DNA of 64,000 bases from Solea solea (Eukaryota > Chordata > Actinopteri > Pleuronectiformes > Soleidae), in the NCBI RefSeq assembly GCF_958295425.1, contig NC_081138.1:3675302-3739301 (forward strand), read 5' to 3'. The notes under the pieces are model-generated. The model worked only from the letters and a program-made list of their open reading frames with translations. It was not told the origin of the DNA and ran no database searches. The position numbers were made by a program, and so were the translations under genes. Positions 37,330 through 62,819 of the stretch are shown here, piece after piece. Position 1 is the stretch's first letter. Every line of letters begins with the position of its first letter.

Positions 37330-39050
37330 AGTGTGTGGGGTTTTGTTTTCATGTCAAGTTAAACAGAAATGACAGTTAAGTTTACGAAAAGAGCTTAGAC
37401 TTTACTAAATAGAAGTGTTAGGCCTTTGCAAACACTTAATTTAAGTCAGTTCTTAATTTCAACAACAAAGGTTTTCATACAAATATTGCAGTCACAATAA
37501 TCTCACAAAAAAAGACAAATTAACCTTTAGAACACATAGCATTTCGGCTGCTTTTTTCTATAACTATGTTTACACGCAGAGTATATACAGAGGGTATAAG
37601 AATGTGCTATATAAAGTATCTTATATCCTTTTTTTAGCACAAAAAACACACCTGAGCAAAAAGTACTAAATATGTTTAAAATTGGGTTGAATTTCTGAAA
37701 TTTGGCTCGTTTTTATGAACAAAAATGCACAATTATTGCTAAATTCAACCACTCCTTAAAGACTGATCTGATACAGATCGTGCCGGGCTTAGAGATCCAC
37801 ACTGAAAAGTGATGATGGTTGGCCAACTGGACTCAAGAATAAATAAACAAATAAATAAATAAAATTATCCCAAGTGACAGCAACACCAAGAAGAAGGGAC
37901 TTGAGAAGAAATGAGAGAAGAAAGTGGGGAATAAAAGCACAACTTTGACCTTTGACCCCCATTACCTGGGCGAGTGGCTGCAGCAGATTCCAGGTACAAC
38001 CGTCCAACAGACAGCTGAGATACTGTGCAGGAACATCAAACTACCAGGCTTCTACCAGAGGACCTAAGAGAGAGGAAACAAGGATCCAAGCAGAAGAAAG
38101 TTAAGTGATTGTAGTGAGTTGGTGAGTATTTCAGAAACTGCACAACCACGGTCCAAAACAAGAGAAACTATCCATCGAGTAGTGGTTCGTGATGTCAGAG
38201 GTCAAAGGACTATGACCAGACTGGTTGAAAATGACAGAAAGGCAACAGTAACTCACGGCGGAGGACACAGCATATACTTTGATGGTTACACATTAAGAAG
38301 TTACCCACAATAAATAGATAAATAAGTCATAAAAATACTAATACTAATACTCATTGTGTCTTAGAGTTTACTGTACAAGCCTGTAGGGGCAGACCTGACC
38401 AACTGTGGCTGCTTCAGTTATAGATTCAGCAACTCAATCTGTTTTCCAGCATGTTCCGCAGTGAAAACGACAGGAATCAAGGACTCACCGGTTTGTCCAT
38501 CACTGAGTCGGGACCAATGCAATGCTGCAGTGAACGCATGCAGTGAAGGCGGATCAACACTGATATGTTGCAGGTGTGTGTGTGTGTGTATAAAGTTTGA
38601 GAAAGATGCAGTACACTATTTAAACACCAGGTGGCATCCAGCACCCACAAATGACAAGAGAAGCAGTGCACGCGCTTTTCCCTTTGGATCCTAACATCAC
38701 AGTTATAATATGTGTCTAATCTGATAATATTAGCATTATATCATATAAGAATAATCATAATAATAATATTATGATTAGTATTATTATTATTATAATATAA
38801 ACAATGTTGTTTCATGCATGTGTCACAGTGTGCAGCATTTTATGGCTAAATTGCCATAAGGGTGATTCGATGGAGATCTGATAAATACGTTGCTTTTAAA
38901 AATAAATTAAAATAAACAAAACAAAAACACTAATTTTGATTTAAATTTTTTTATCCGTGCCTGTGTGGAAGGATGTGGTTGTCAGGGGGGATGGAAATCG
39001 GGGGAGATGCTTGAATTATTGATGGGTGTGAGGAGGAGATGATGTTTTGG
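37330..39050. other. ano5-slc17a6 intergenic region
   Basis: AT-rich, with a Tc1 fragment (38119-38270), a short GT tract (38574-38590) and an AATAAT-type stretch (38740-38800). No gene is seen. Confidence 0.65.
38119..38270 (+). mobile_element. Tc1/mariner transposase fragment
   Basis: GAGTATTTCAGAAACTGCAC, then GATGTCAGAGGTCAAAGGA and GACAGAAAGGCAACAGTAAC: the SISETA helix-turn-helix segment joined to a later part of a fish Tc1 transposase, with internal sequence missing. Confidence 0.75.
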
Positions 39051-39326
39051 GGGAGGCGGGGCGGAGGGTTCCCACTCCTGCTCGTTTGGTTTCCATAGCA
39101 CCGCCCTCGGGAGAGAGCGCGCGCGGCAGTAGCTCACAGAGTTCTGCCACTTAATGCATTAACAAATAAATCAAATAAAACATTACCCAGGGCCTATATT
39201 TCTTTTAGGCCCTTTTTTTTTATTATAGAAATAATAAAAAATAATAATCTGTATTAAGATTACTAACATAAACAGCCTCGCGTGTCGCACTTGTCCGAGT
39301 GTGCTCTTGCTGCAGATGCTGCACGC

Positions 39327-39353
39327 GCCGCTGTCACTGACCTCGGTGCTGAA
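39327..39353 (-). promoter_or_regulatory. slc17a6: Split RE1/NRSE-like REST site
   Basis: CGCTGTC (39329-39335) and a perfect GGTGCTGAA half-site (39345-39353) are separated by 9 bp, against 3 bp in the canonical RE1. This adds 6 bp and matches the known class of expanded-spacing half-site pairs. The left half has mismatches. Confidence 0.45.
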
Positions 39354-39497
39354 AGCGACGTCACGTGAACCTGCGCTCAGCACACACACACACACACACG
39401 CCCACCCTTCTTCCCTTTACTAAAAAAGCTCATTTAGCTCAAACACACATTTCTGCTTTTTAAAACTTTAACCATCTTTTCTTTTAATATCTCTATT

Positions 39498-39585
39498 CAC
39501 ACTCTCTCTCTCTCGTTCTCTCCCTCGCGCTCTCTCTCTCTCTCGCCCTCTCCATCTCTCTCTCCCCTCTCTCTCTCTCTCTTTT
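39498..39585. repeat. (CT)n microsatellite in slc17a6 leader
   Basis: CT/TC-rich low-complexity tract with CG interruptions, upstream of the slc17a6 start codon. Confidence 0.9.
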
Positions 39586-39688
39586 TCCCGCTGTTGCGGA
39601 CACTGATCCATATCGCTCGACGACGCCGGTTCTCACTTCGTCCCACTTCCACACCTTTCCGTGTCTCCCCCCCCTCCCTCCCGCGGTG

Positions 39689-39754
39689 ATGGCTCTCGGC
39701 GCGGCTGCGGTGCGACGCCAGGCAGAGGACGATGAAGGCGTGCGGCTCGTTTGA
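39689..39754 (+). other. slc17a6: uORF, 21 codons, in the slc17a6 leader
   Basis: The ATG has G at -3 and G at +4, encodes MALGAAAVRRQAEDDEGVRLV and ends at TGA 39752-39754, 212 bp before the main ATG. It counts only if transcription starts upstream, which is not shown. Confidence 0.35.
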
Positions 39755-39897
39755 TTTTCATCCTTTCTGTTTATTTATGCATTTATTTCTTTATTTATTT
39801 TGCACCCAGTGAAGTCTCGTGCGGGTGGACCGTCGCCTCCTCCCCGCGCGCTCCGATTCATTCTTATTAGAAGTTGTTCAGCCGTCCTGCGCGTGCC

Positions 39898-39915
39898 ATG
39901 ACGATGAAACAGTAA
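39898..39915 (+). other. slc17a6: uORF, 5 codons, in the slc17a6 leader
   Basis: ATG ACG ATG AAA CAG TAA, ending 51 bp before the main start and in the same frame. Its stop separates it from the coding sequence. Confidence 0.4.
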
Positions 39916-39966
39916 AATAACACGGAGGAGGAAAAAGAAAAACAGGCCTTTACACACGAACTGGAT

Positions 39967-55075
<15,109 letters not shown>

Positions 55076-56274
55076 ACCAAAACACACATTCATTGACATA
55101 TGAGTAGACCTATTTTCCTGAGTGTGTATCTGTTTAGTCATAAAAAAAAAATGCCAACAAATGAGAAACACTACAATCCATTATTGTGAGCTCATGTTTG
55201 CACAAATTATTACAAAAACATCTATAAAAAAAAAACTAATCAAAAAATTACGAAAGTATAGAAAATATAATAATATTTGATTAATAGAGTGGTAACATAT
55301 CAAATTGGCAGTCTTTAAATGTATTATTATGCATATTAATAATAAATATATTTATTTGGAGTGAACATTTCCATCCTATTATAGTGGAGACTTCCCGATC
55401 ACACTGAAGTCTGTAGGGTTACATCGAATCTGTCCGTCAGAGCTAACCCTGTAGTTATATCAGTGACCTACCTACTACAGTACAATGTCGTACAAACCAG
55501 CCATTACAGTGTATAAATATGTCACTGCACAGCATTGTAAACAGGAAGTAGACACTGTTGATGTAGATTGTACTGTGTCCTAAATGCACTCAGAGTAGTG
55601 TGACCTTTAAATGCACAAAATGGTGGAGTTTTTCTTCTTATTTTCCGGTTTGTTTTTCTTATCCACGGCTTCTGTGTCCTTGACAAGTGAGTGAGCTGCA
55701 GTGAAGATTTGACAAGTGGCGTAGTGACTTTTCGACGGCCCGTTTCGTTAACGCTTGCATAAAAAAAAAGGTTGAAGTCTTCGTTACGCTACGTGTGATC
55801 CATTTCGTGAAGGCGGTGTGCGAGTTTTTCCGCATTCGCGACCTGTTGCGTCTCCGCAGTGCGTAGTGCAGAAGTACAGCCATAGTCCACCACAGATGTT
55901 TTAATGAAAAGAACCTTTTTATAAAGTCGTATATTACAGAGATAACTAGTGGTGCGCCGAGTTACAATTAGAATTTAAATAGACTCATTAAACCGAGAGC
56001 TTTTGGTGCAATGCAAAGACTCTGGGAAAGTGCAGACTAACCAAAATCAGTATGAGAGTCTAAATCTAATAATATATAAAGTGTGAAATAGAGATTTACA
56101 TTAAAGAAGATATAAATGAGTAATATTTAATATCAAAGTCCCTGAAAACCAAATAGTCCTCAATAATAATGTCTAAACAAAGACTCATGGTCAGGGCCTG
56201 TAAGAATAAAATGAAAGTGAACATTCCCCGAATAAGTATTTGAATGTTTACATAGATCTGTACGTTGCATTTAA

Positions 56275-56596
56275 AGCTCCAGTGTGTAACTTCTGTTGCC
56301 TTCAGTAGTTTTCTCAAAGAACCACATTCCACATTCGTTTGGTATCGCACTACCTCACTCATGTTTCAGAGAGCCGGGGTCAACCCCTTGACCTAAAGCT
56401 CTCTCTTTTCACCCTTGCGCACTGTGGACATGAATTAGCCTTAAATTTGCTGCCGTCTCCGTTTCCTGGCGTAGCCGCTACGCATTCCGCTCCCCCCCGC
56501 CCCTCCCCGTCGGTTTGTCTCCACAGACACGAAAACGAAACACTGTCGACGCAACGTTGCGTGGAGCTCAGAGGCTCAAACTTGCACACTGGAGCT
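56275..56596. mobile_element. TTAA-flanked MITE
   Basis: Starts AGCTCCAGTGTGTAAC and ends CACACTGGAGCT, 12-bp perfect inverted termini, with TTAA on both sides (56271-56274, 56597-56600). 322 bp, non-coding. Its end sequence is close to the GGTCCAGTGTGTAA family. Confidence 0.88.
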
Positions 56597-57781
56597 TTAA
56601 AAGTTGAAGATATGATGCGATAGGAGAGTCAATCAGGAGGAATGTGCAATTTGGACAAACTGCCATTTGTCCATTTCCATTACCGAATGAGGTGATATGA
56701 TATAGTATATACTAACGATGACCTTTTTCTTACATTTGGAGCGTGGTAAAGAAAAAGTGTTTTCGGAAGAACATGTGAACGCACATTCGCACAAAATCTG
56801 CTCCGTCCTCACTCCGCACTTACTCTGACTTCAACTCTGTTTCATTCGTCGCTCTTTGTCTGTGGAGACACTCAAGACAGCACTTCACAATATAGATGTG
56901 TGTGGATGTGTATTTATGCATGGAACAGTGTACAATTTCGTTGAGTGTCCTTTTTCTTTCCAAACGTTCTCTGTCTCGCGTCTCAGAAACTGTTACTGAT
57001 GCTTCAATTTCTTTGCACAATTAACCAAAGGGTGAAGAGCAGAGCCGGGTTTTAGCTGGAAGTCTAATATTTTTTTGTGGTTGGGGGAGTATGGGACGAA
57101 CCCGCCAGTGTGCAGGCGGCACCAAACATTACTCAGTGTACAAAGCAATAAATCCATAGTAACAGTTCTGGTCCAACGTCACAAACGGTCATTCTGTAAC
57201 TTGTTTTTTTTGTATGCATTTTTGTTTTTACTGTTGTGTGTTTTTTTTTTGTGATAACAAATGTAGAAAATGTAAAGAAAAAAAACAAGATATAGTAAAA
57301 TAACTGTACGTATGAAAATATATAGTAATAGAGCCCAACACTATCCTCATTGACAAGAAAGTGCAATGAGTTTGTGCGGCGGCTGCTCACCAGATGAGAA
57401 TGATAAAACGAGCTCCATCTGAGAGACGGGTGCTCGTCTTCTTTTCGTTTCTGTTTGTTTTTCGTGTGGTCCACATGGACTTTGTGCTGTTGTCTTCTCT
57501 CCCTCTCCTTCCTCAGGTTTTAGTTTGATTGGTGTTTTTCATTCACCCCCCCCCCCCACTGTCCAACCCCGATTTCACAGAGGATTAAATGTAACCGAGC
57601 GATTTCGTCAAAAATGACAAAATGTGCAACCTGAAGTAGTAAAACAACAACAACAACAAAAAAAAAAGAAAAAGAGTTTCCTGTTTTTGTGCCTCTGAAG
57701 TTACGGTGTGATTCTATGGCTTCTGTTGATGTGTAAATTGAGAGGTTTGTTGATGTCAAAATGAAATATATATCCTTTTTT

Positions 57782-57787
57782 ATTAAA
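57782..57787 (+). terminator. slc17a6: slc17a6 polyadenylation signal (ATTAAA)
   Basis: Second-best hexamer, followed within about 15 bases by a GT-rich element. Inferred from motif only. Confidence 0.4.
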
Positions 57788-57898
57788 AACTAAATCTGTG
57801 TGTCTTTGGTGCTGTACCGCTGACAACGGGGAACAAAACATTGGAGCAATGATGTTCAGACTTCCTGACTCTTTTGAAACGTGGAGTTAGAGAACACA

Positions 57899-58375
57899 CT
57901 GTCACACCTGGACAAGGACTTGGACCCGATTGCACGACTCGGGTGACGAAGCGAAAAAGAAACGTGCAACAAAAAAACACTAGTACTAAAATACTAGCAA
58001 CAAACGGCTAAAGCTAACAAACAAAAAACACTCCAAAGAGGGAAAAACTACTAGCAAAAAACGGCTAAAGCTAACAAACAAAAAACACTCCTAAGAGGGA
58101 AAAACTACTAGCAAAAAACGGCTAAAGCTAACAAACAAAAACTCCGAAGAGGGAAAAACTACTAGCAAAAACGGCTAAAGCTAGCAAACAAAAAAAATAC
58201 TCTTTTAAAAGGAAAAACAAGGGCTTGGCAAACAGGTGGAAACAATCAGGGCGGGGCATCCGACAATCAGACTGGCGGGAAAACTCAAGGGGAAGGAAGA
58301 GAAATGTCAAAATAAAACAGGAAACCACAAGACAACATTGACAACTAAACAGCAGCAGCTTTCTTGGTCATGACA
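57899..58375. repeat. Repeat element containing a 54/57-bp minisatellite
   Basis: Starts TGTCACACCTGGACAAGG and ends near TTGGTCATGACAC. Inside, four units of about 57, 57, 54 and 54 bp start CTAGCAA at 57994, 58051, 58108 and 58162, with core ACGGCTAAAGCTAACAAAC. The unit and surroundings are a frequent fish interspersed repeat; its class is uncertain. Confidence 0.8.
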
Positions 58376-58499
58376 CAAACCACTGACTGGTCAAATAACA
58401 CTAAACCAACCATTATGGTGTTTGTAAAAATGACATTTACAAGCAGAAACTAGACCAATGCAACAACCACTTTATCATTTACAAAGTTGAAATCATGTT

Positions 58500-59800
58500 C
58501 TACCGAAGAAGACCTAAAACTAGACAAATGTCATTATAAATCAAGCCAGAAATCTTAGTTTTTCAACGATCTCCATTCAAACTAAGTGTTTTTGTGTTAC
58601 AGATCAGATAAATAATGTCGTTGGTTGTTTCTTTTTTATTATATACACTAAAAGAGTACGTCTGGAGAGCACAATCTGTGTGTAATATCTTTACAGTGAG
58701 GTTTTTCAGCCGAGGGACTCTTAGCGTGTTCCATCAAGGCCACAGGAAGTGTACAGTTAATGGCTGCTCCTCCTTCCCTGTCGGTAAAATCAATAGGGTC
58801 AGTCCCCAGTGTTTGGCTGGACCTATTGACTATTCTAACCTCTTAATGGAGATGAGAGGGAGGAGAAGCACTTACCGAGCTATTTGGAGGTGTTACTTCG
58901 ATTCAGGAGGCGACCCCTGCCTCCTCCACAGACAATGCTCAGGGCACAGTTCTCCAATAAGATCTTCAGAGGAGATGCAGCCAAAAAAAAAGAACAAATA
59001 AAGGCGGAGCACCTGAGCAGACGGATGATATTGGTGCTGTCAACATCCACGCGTTAATGTTCGAGCATAAAAACCGAAGAATTTCAGTATTTCATAAGTA
59101 ATAACCACAGAAACCACAGAGTACAGACCTCCACCGAGGCCACTCAGTATCCCAACAAATGTGCCGTGTTTTGGTCACGCTTGTCTGTTTATAAGCAGCT
59201 TAATTCAAAAAGTAAAGGACAGATTTGGATGACATTTTCTGGGGATGTAGGTTATGGTAATGGAAAACTAAGAAATGAAGATTCCTGGTTTGTTCCTGAA
59301 TGAAGAACCCTAGTTTGACTATAAATTTCTTCAAAATATGTTCAAAGTAGGACTTAAAGACAAAGATTTTCATCAATGAGGATGCCTAAATAATTGATTG
59401 ACAGAGCTAATTTGATGGGACATCATAGCAACACCATGTTCCATCTTAAATTGGTGCTGAATGCTGACTAAAATAAAGAATATTCAACTGAAGTTCAACT
59501 GAATGGTGTCAAATACCAACAGTAAGCGTTGAAAGACCAGAGCGACAATAAACGATTGTATCGTCGGCATAAAGAAATTGTACATTTCTGTAATTAATGA
59601 AACTATTTATTTCAGAATGTTCACAGAAAATCTAACAATAATCCTGTTTATTTTCAACCAGAATTAAGATGAGTTTGAACGTGTGAAGTGTGGATTTTTG
59701 GGGTTACGGCAAGGTTAAAAAAAACACCAACTAACTCAGAGCAAATCCAAGAGACCTGCTGTAGATATTCCGGGGTCCATCGTGTCAGATTATCTCATGG
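58500..59800. other. Gene-less flank with a unique stretch
   Basis: A fragment of the GAAGAAGACCTGAAACT family is at about 58503-58555. 58700-58985 is non-repetitive and moderately GC-rich; it carries part of a 128-codon open frame without known domain. The rest is AT-rich with nothing recognised. Confidence 0.45.
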
Positions 59801-59880
59801 TGCGACTGCAGATTGTGACACTCCACTGCTCACCCCTCCCTTTCCTAAGTGTGTCAGGGAACTACGGTGGCCTTCATAAA
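59790..59880 (+). repeat. Fragment of GGTCCAGTGTGTAA MITE family
   Basis: CTCACCCCTCCCTTTCCTAA, then AGGGAACTACGGTGGCCTTC, the internal landmarks of this frequent fish MITE. No termini seen. Confidence 0.6.
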
Positions 59881-59995
59881 CCAGAAAGGATGTTGATCTT
59901 CATTTGCAAAGCAAGCGCACACTGTGGTTGGGAGACAAAGGGCTGCACAGGATGACAACATGGCCTTACCTTAATCAGCTGCTTTAACGTTAAAG

Positions 59996-60399
59996 CAGGG
60001 GTGTCAAACATACGGCCCAGGGGCCAGAACCGGCCCGCCAGGGGGTGCAATCCGGCCCACAAGATGAATTTGTTAAAATTTCACACTACAATTACAATCT
60101 AAACGTAATGTCAAAGACAATATTTTTCACTTCCAGATACCTGTGACTAAATGTTTGTGCCTTTATAGATCCAGTGTGATGTGTAAATAGTAAATTTAGG
60201 CATGATATTGTTGAAATTGCACTTTCATGTTTTGTAAAAATATCCTTTATTAAATGTAAAACAAAAGAGAAAAAACAAAGGAGTTCTTGTTGTTCATAGG
60301 TTATTATGCTATTATTTTACTATTTTTACTGGTCCAGCCCACTTGACATGAAATTGTGCTGTATGTGGCCCCTGAACAAAAATGAGTTTGACACCCCTG
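59996..60399. mobile_element. hAT-type MITE with perfect 8-bp TSD
   Basis: 404 bp. Starts CAGGGGTGTCAAAC and ends GTTTGACACCCCTG, perfect 14-bp inverted termini. Flanked by CGTTAAAG at 59988-59995 and 60400-60407. It inserted in an otherwise unique-looking region, so the pre-insertion site can be read directly. Confidence 0.95.
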
Positions 60400-60407
60400 C
60401 GTTAAAG

Positions 60408-60949
60408 GCTTATTCTAATGCTACGAAACCAAATCACCTTTGTTTTGAAGCCAATATACACTGAGTTTGTGTAACTCAGCCCTGACGTCAAACCGCTCTG
60501 CAGGAGCGCTGGAAAGCCCAAGGTGACACAGAGATCAGTTGTTTGATTGATGCACAACTCCTGCGTCAGGTGAAATTATGAACACGCCGTCTACTTCATC
60601 CTCTCCCTCCATCTCTCCATGAGTGTGTGTGTGTGTGCGCTGTTTGTCTTGCCTCAGCTCATTGCCTTATGTAATTTGACAGGCTCAATAAACGTGTCAC
60701 CAGCCATCCCTAAATGGTGTTTTCTCTCAGTCAACCAACCAGAACCGTCATCCCATGTCAGCGCAAGTGAGGGAGGTGACCCATAACCCCCCTGCGCTCA
60801 TCAATCCACCAATTACATGGAAATTGCCACAGCTCCGGAGGAAGAAAACTAAAAAAAACATCAAATGCGTCCTGATGCCAGTCTTTAAAAGCGCTTTGAA
60901 AACTTCTCTTGAGTTCCACTCGCATCACGTTTATAAATACAGCAGCGTG

Positions 60950-60980
<31 letters not shown>

Positions 60981-61560
60981 CCGACAGCATGGATGCTAAA
61001 TTGGGCGAGTGCGTGCGCATATGTTCAGCATCTTAGACGGCTGTTGGAGTGTGGGTGGGGGGCAGGTGCTGCTCCAGCCTCAGGGGAGTGGGGGGAGTGG
61101 AAGTAGATGCCAAAAATCGCTCTTTAATGACTCGGGGGGCCGTGCTCATGTTGTGCCCGGGCCCCTGAGATCCTGCGTGGCTCATAAATAAGCTCCTGAT
61201 TTGCACACTGTGCCTGCAGCAGCTCGGAGCTGGACACGGGATGATGAGAGAGAATGTCTATACTTGAAATAGGATATTGATTCAAGTCTGGGACCCAACA
61301 TGAAGACGATCACATTATAGGGATGAATTATTAGTAGCTCTTGGTGATTGTTGGTGTTGTTCAGCCTTTGTTTGGTCTGCATGAACAGAAATGATGTAAT
61401 ATTATTATATGAAAACAGGCTCTGTCATGAAAAACTATCAGACCTGACTAAGGGAGCGGTTGTGTGTATTTAGCAGCAGAGCAGGGGCGGGCGGGGACAA
61501 GAAGCATTTGTCAAACTGCTGAACGACCAGGTCTTCTTTGTGCTCGGTCTTATTCCAGCA
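60408..61560. other. Unique flank with microsatellite, no gene
   Basis: Holds short GT tracts (60623-60636, 60953-60980). 60450-60720 and 61090-61240 are non-repetitive with TAAT, TGACGTCA-like and E-box-like words. No open frame resembles a protein. Confidence 0.45.
60953..60980. repeat. (GT)n microsatellite
   Basis: About 14 GT dinucleotides. Confidence 0.95.
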
Positions 61561-61574
61561 ATGTGGATGTATAA

Positions 61575-62235
61575 TAAAAGGTCCAGTATGTAAGGATTAG
61601 TGACATCTAGTGGTGAGACAGCAGGTGACAGAGATGTCCTTTATTTTTTTTAATTTTTTTATTTATTTTAATTTAATTTTAGATACTTTATTAATCCCCT
61701 TAGGGAAATTGCATTTTGACCCATCCTAGAATTAGGAGCAGTGGGCTGCCACTCTGAGTAGCGCCCGGGGAGCAATGGGGGTTGGGTACCTTGCTCAGGG
61801 GTACCCCAGCCCCTCGACCTGGTGGAGACTTGAACCGGCGTATGGAGTAAGCTCTGAATTCTACTGTAAATTTACAAAAGTGCAATATACTTATACTTCT
61901 ATCATTTCCCATGTTCAACCTTTATTTGTTCATACTGTAAATATCAAGTCCATACTGTGTATATTCTGCAAACTGTCTATAATGTACTGTACATTCTTCT
62001 CATTCACTAATTTTTTATAGTCTTAGTGTTAATATCTTTATATATTGTACATTTTTTGGTAATGCATATTTATTATTTAGTATCTTTATCTTTACTGTCT
62101 TTGCTGCTGTAACAATCTTATCTTATCTTATTCCAAAGTGCGAAACGTACTGTACGTTTTCTGGCTGGTTTGTCTGAGCTGCTGTAGAAATATGGCAGCC
62201 AGTAAACTTTCCTAAATGTTACACACTGAACCTGT
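61575..62235. mobile_element. MITE interrupted by a retroelement-derived repeat
   Basis: Left end AGGTCCAGTATGTAAGGATT with ACATCTAGTGGTGAGAC, and right end CCTAAATGTTACACACTGAA, belong to one MITE. Between them (about 61640-62150) lies a repeat with TTATTAATCCCCTTAGGGAA, GCGCCCGGGGAGCAATGGGG and a CTTATCTTATCTTA tail, a common fish retroelement tail. Confidence 0.7.
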
Positions 62236-62471
62236 AAATGAGGTTATACTCCTCTAAATAACAAATAAAACAATATAAACCCAAGTTACTTTTTAAATAA
62301 ATGTAAACGTGACAATCTAATACGAATCCATTGTTTCTCAAACCAATTATCGTCTTGTTTCTCTGTCGAAGATAAAAGTGCGCAAGGCCGCCATGTCAGG
62401 AAGAAATGATGGACCAATACAATTATCCATCTATATGAAAAGTTTTTAGTTTTTAGCTCTTCGCTATACAG

Positions 62472-62503
<32 letters not shown>

Positions 62504-62665
62504 CACAAATATATAATATCTATACATATATATCTATACATATAGATATACACATACATATGTATATATACATATACTGTATATACATACATATATACAT
62601 ATATGCTTAGATATACATATATATCTACATATATATGTATATACATACATGTATATACATATCTT
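62472..62665. repeat. (AT/ATAC)n microsatellite
   Basis: Long TATATACATA-type low-complexity tract, open in both directions by chance. Confidence 0.95.
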
Positions 62666-62764
62666 TAGTATTTAGTCATTTTACCCCCACCAACAAACAA
62701 AGCATTTCTGTTTTTTTTTTTCAAACCTCATGCATGATTAAACATTTCTACAAACTCCAGCTGC

Positions 62765-62812
62765 AGACGGACAGACAGACAGACAGGCAGACAGACAGGC
62801 AGACAGACGGAC
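62765..62812. repeat. (ACAG)n microsatellite
   Basis: Tetranucleotide ACAG/GCAG units with substitutions. Confidence 0.93.
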
Positions 62813-62819
62813 ACTCGTA

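Larger units (their letters stand above)
39050..39966 (+). promoter_or_regulatory. slc17a6: slc17a6 promoter and 5' leader
   Basis: CpG-rich block (39050-39130 and 39290-39370) followed by a long CT-rich microsatellite (39498-39585) and the leader. Sites visible are a split RE1-like element (39327-39353), an overlapping CRE-half/E-box GACGTCACGTG (39357-39367) and two short uORFs (39689-39754, 39898-39915). The transcription start is not located. No clear TATA box is seen. Confidence 0.55.
55076..57805 (+). other. slc17a6: Probable slc17a6 3' UTR
   Basis: No exon is recognised. ATTAAA at 57782-57787, followed by GTGTGTCTTTGGTG, is the best distal polyadenylation site; AATAAA near 57147 is an alternative. 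A TTAA-flanked MITE (56275-56596) and CAA/poly-C tracts interrupt it. Confidence 0.45.

Noticed and set aside
57994..58215. CRISPR-like regularly spaced repeats
   Set aside because: Units are contiguous 54/57-bp tandem repeats with no unique spacers, in a eukaryotic genome.
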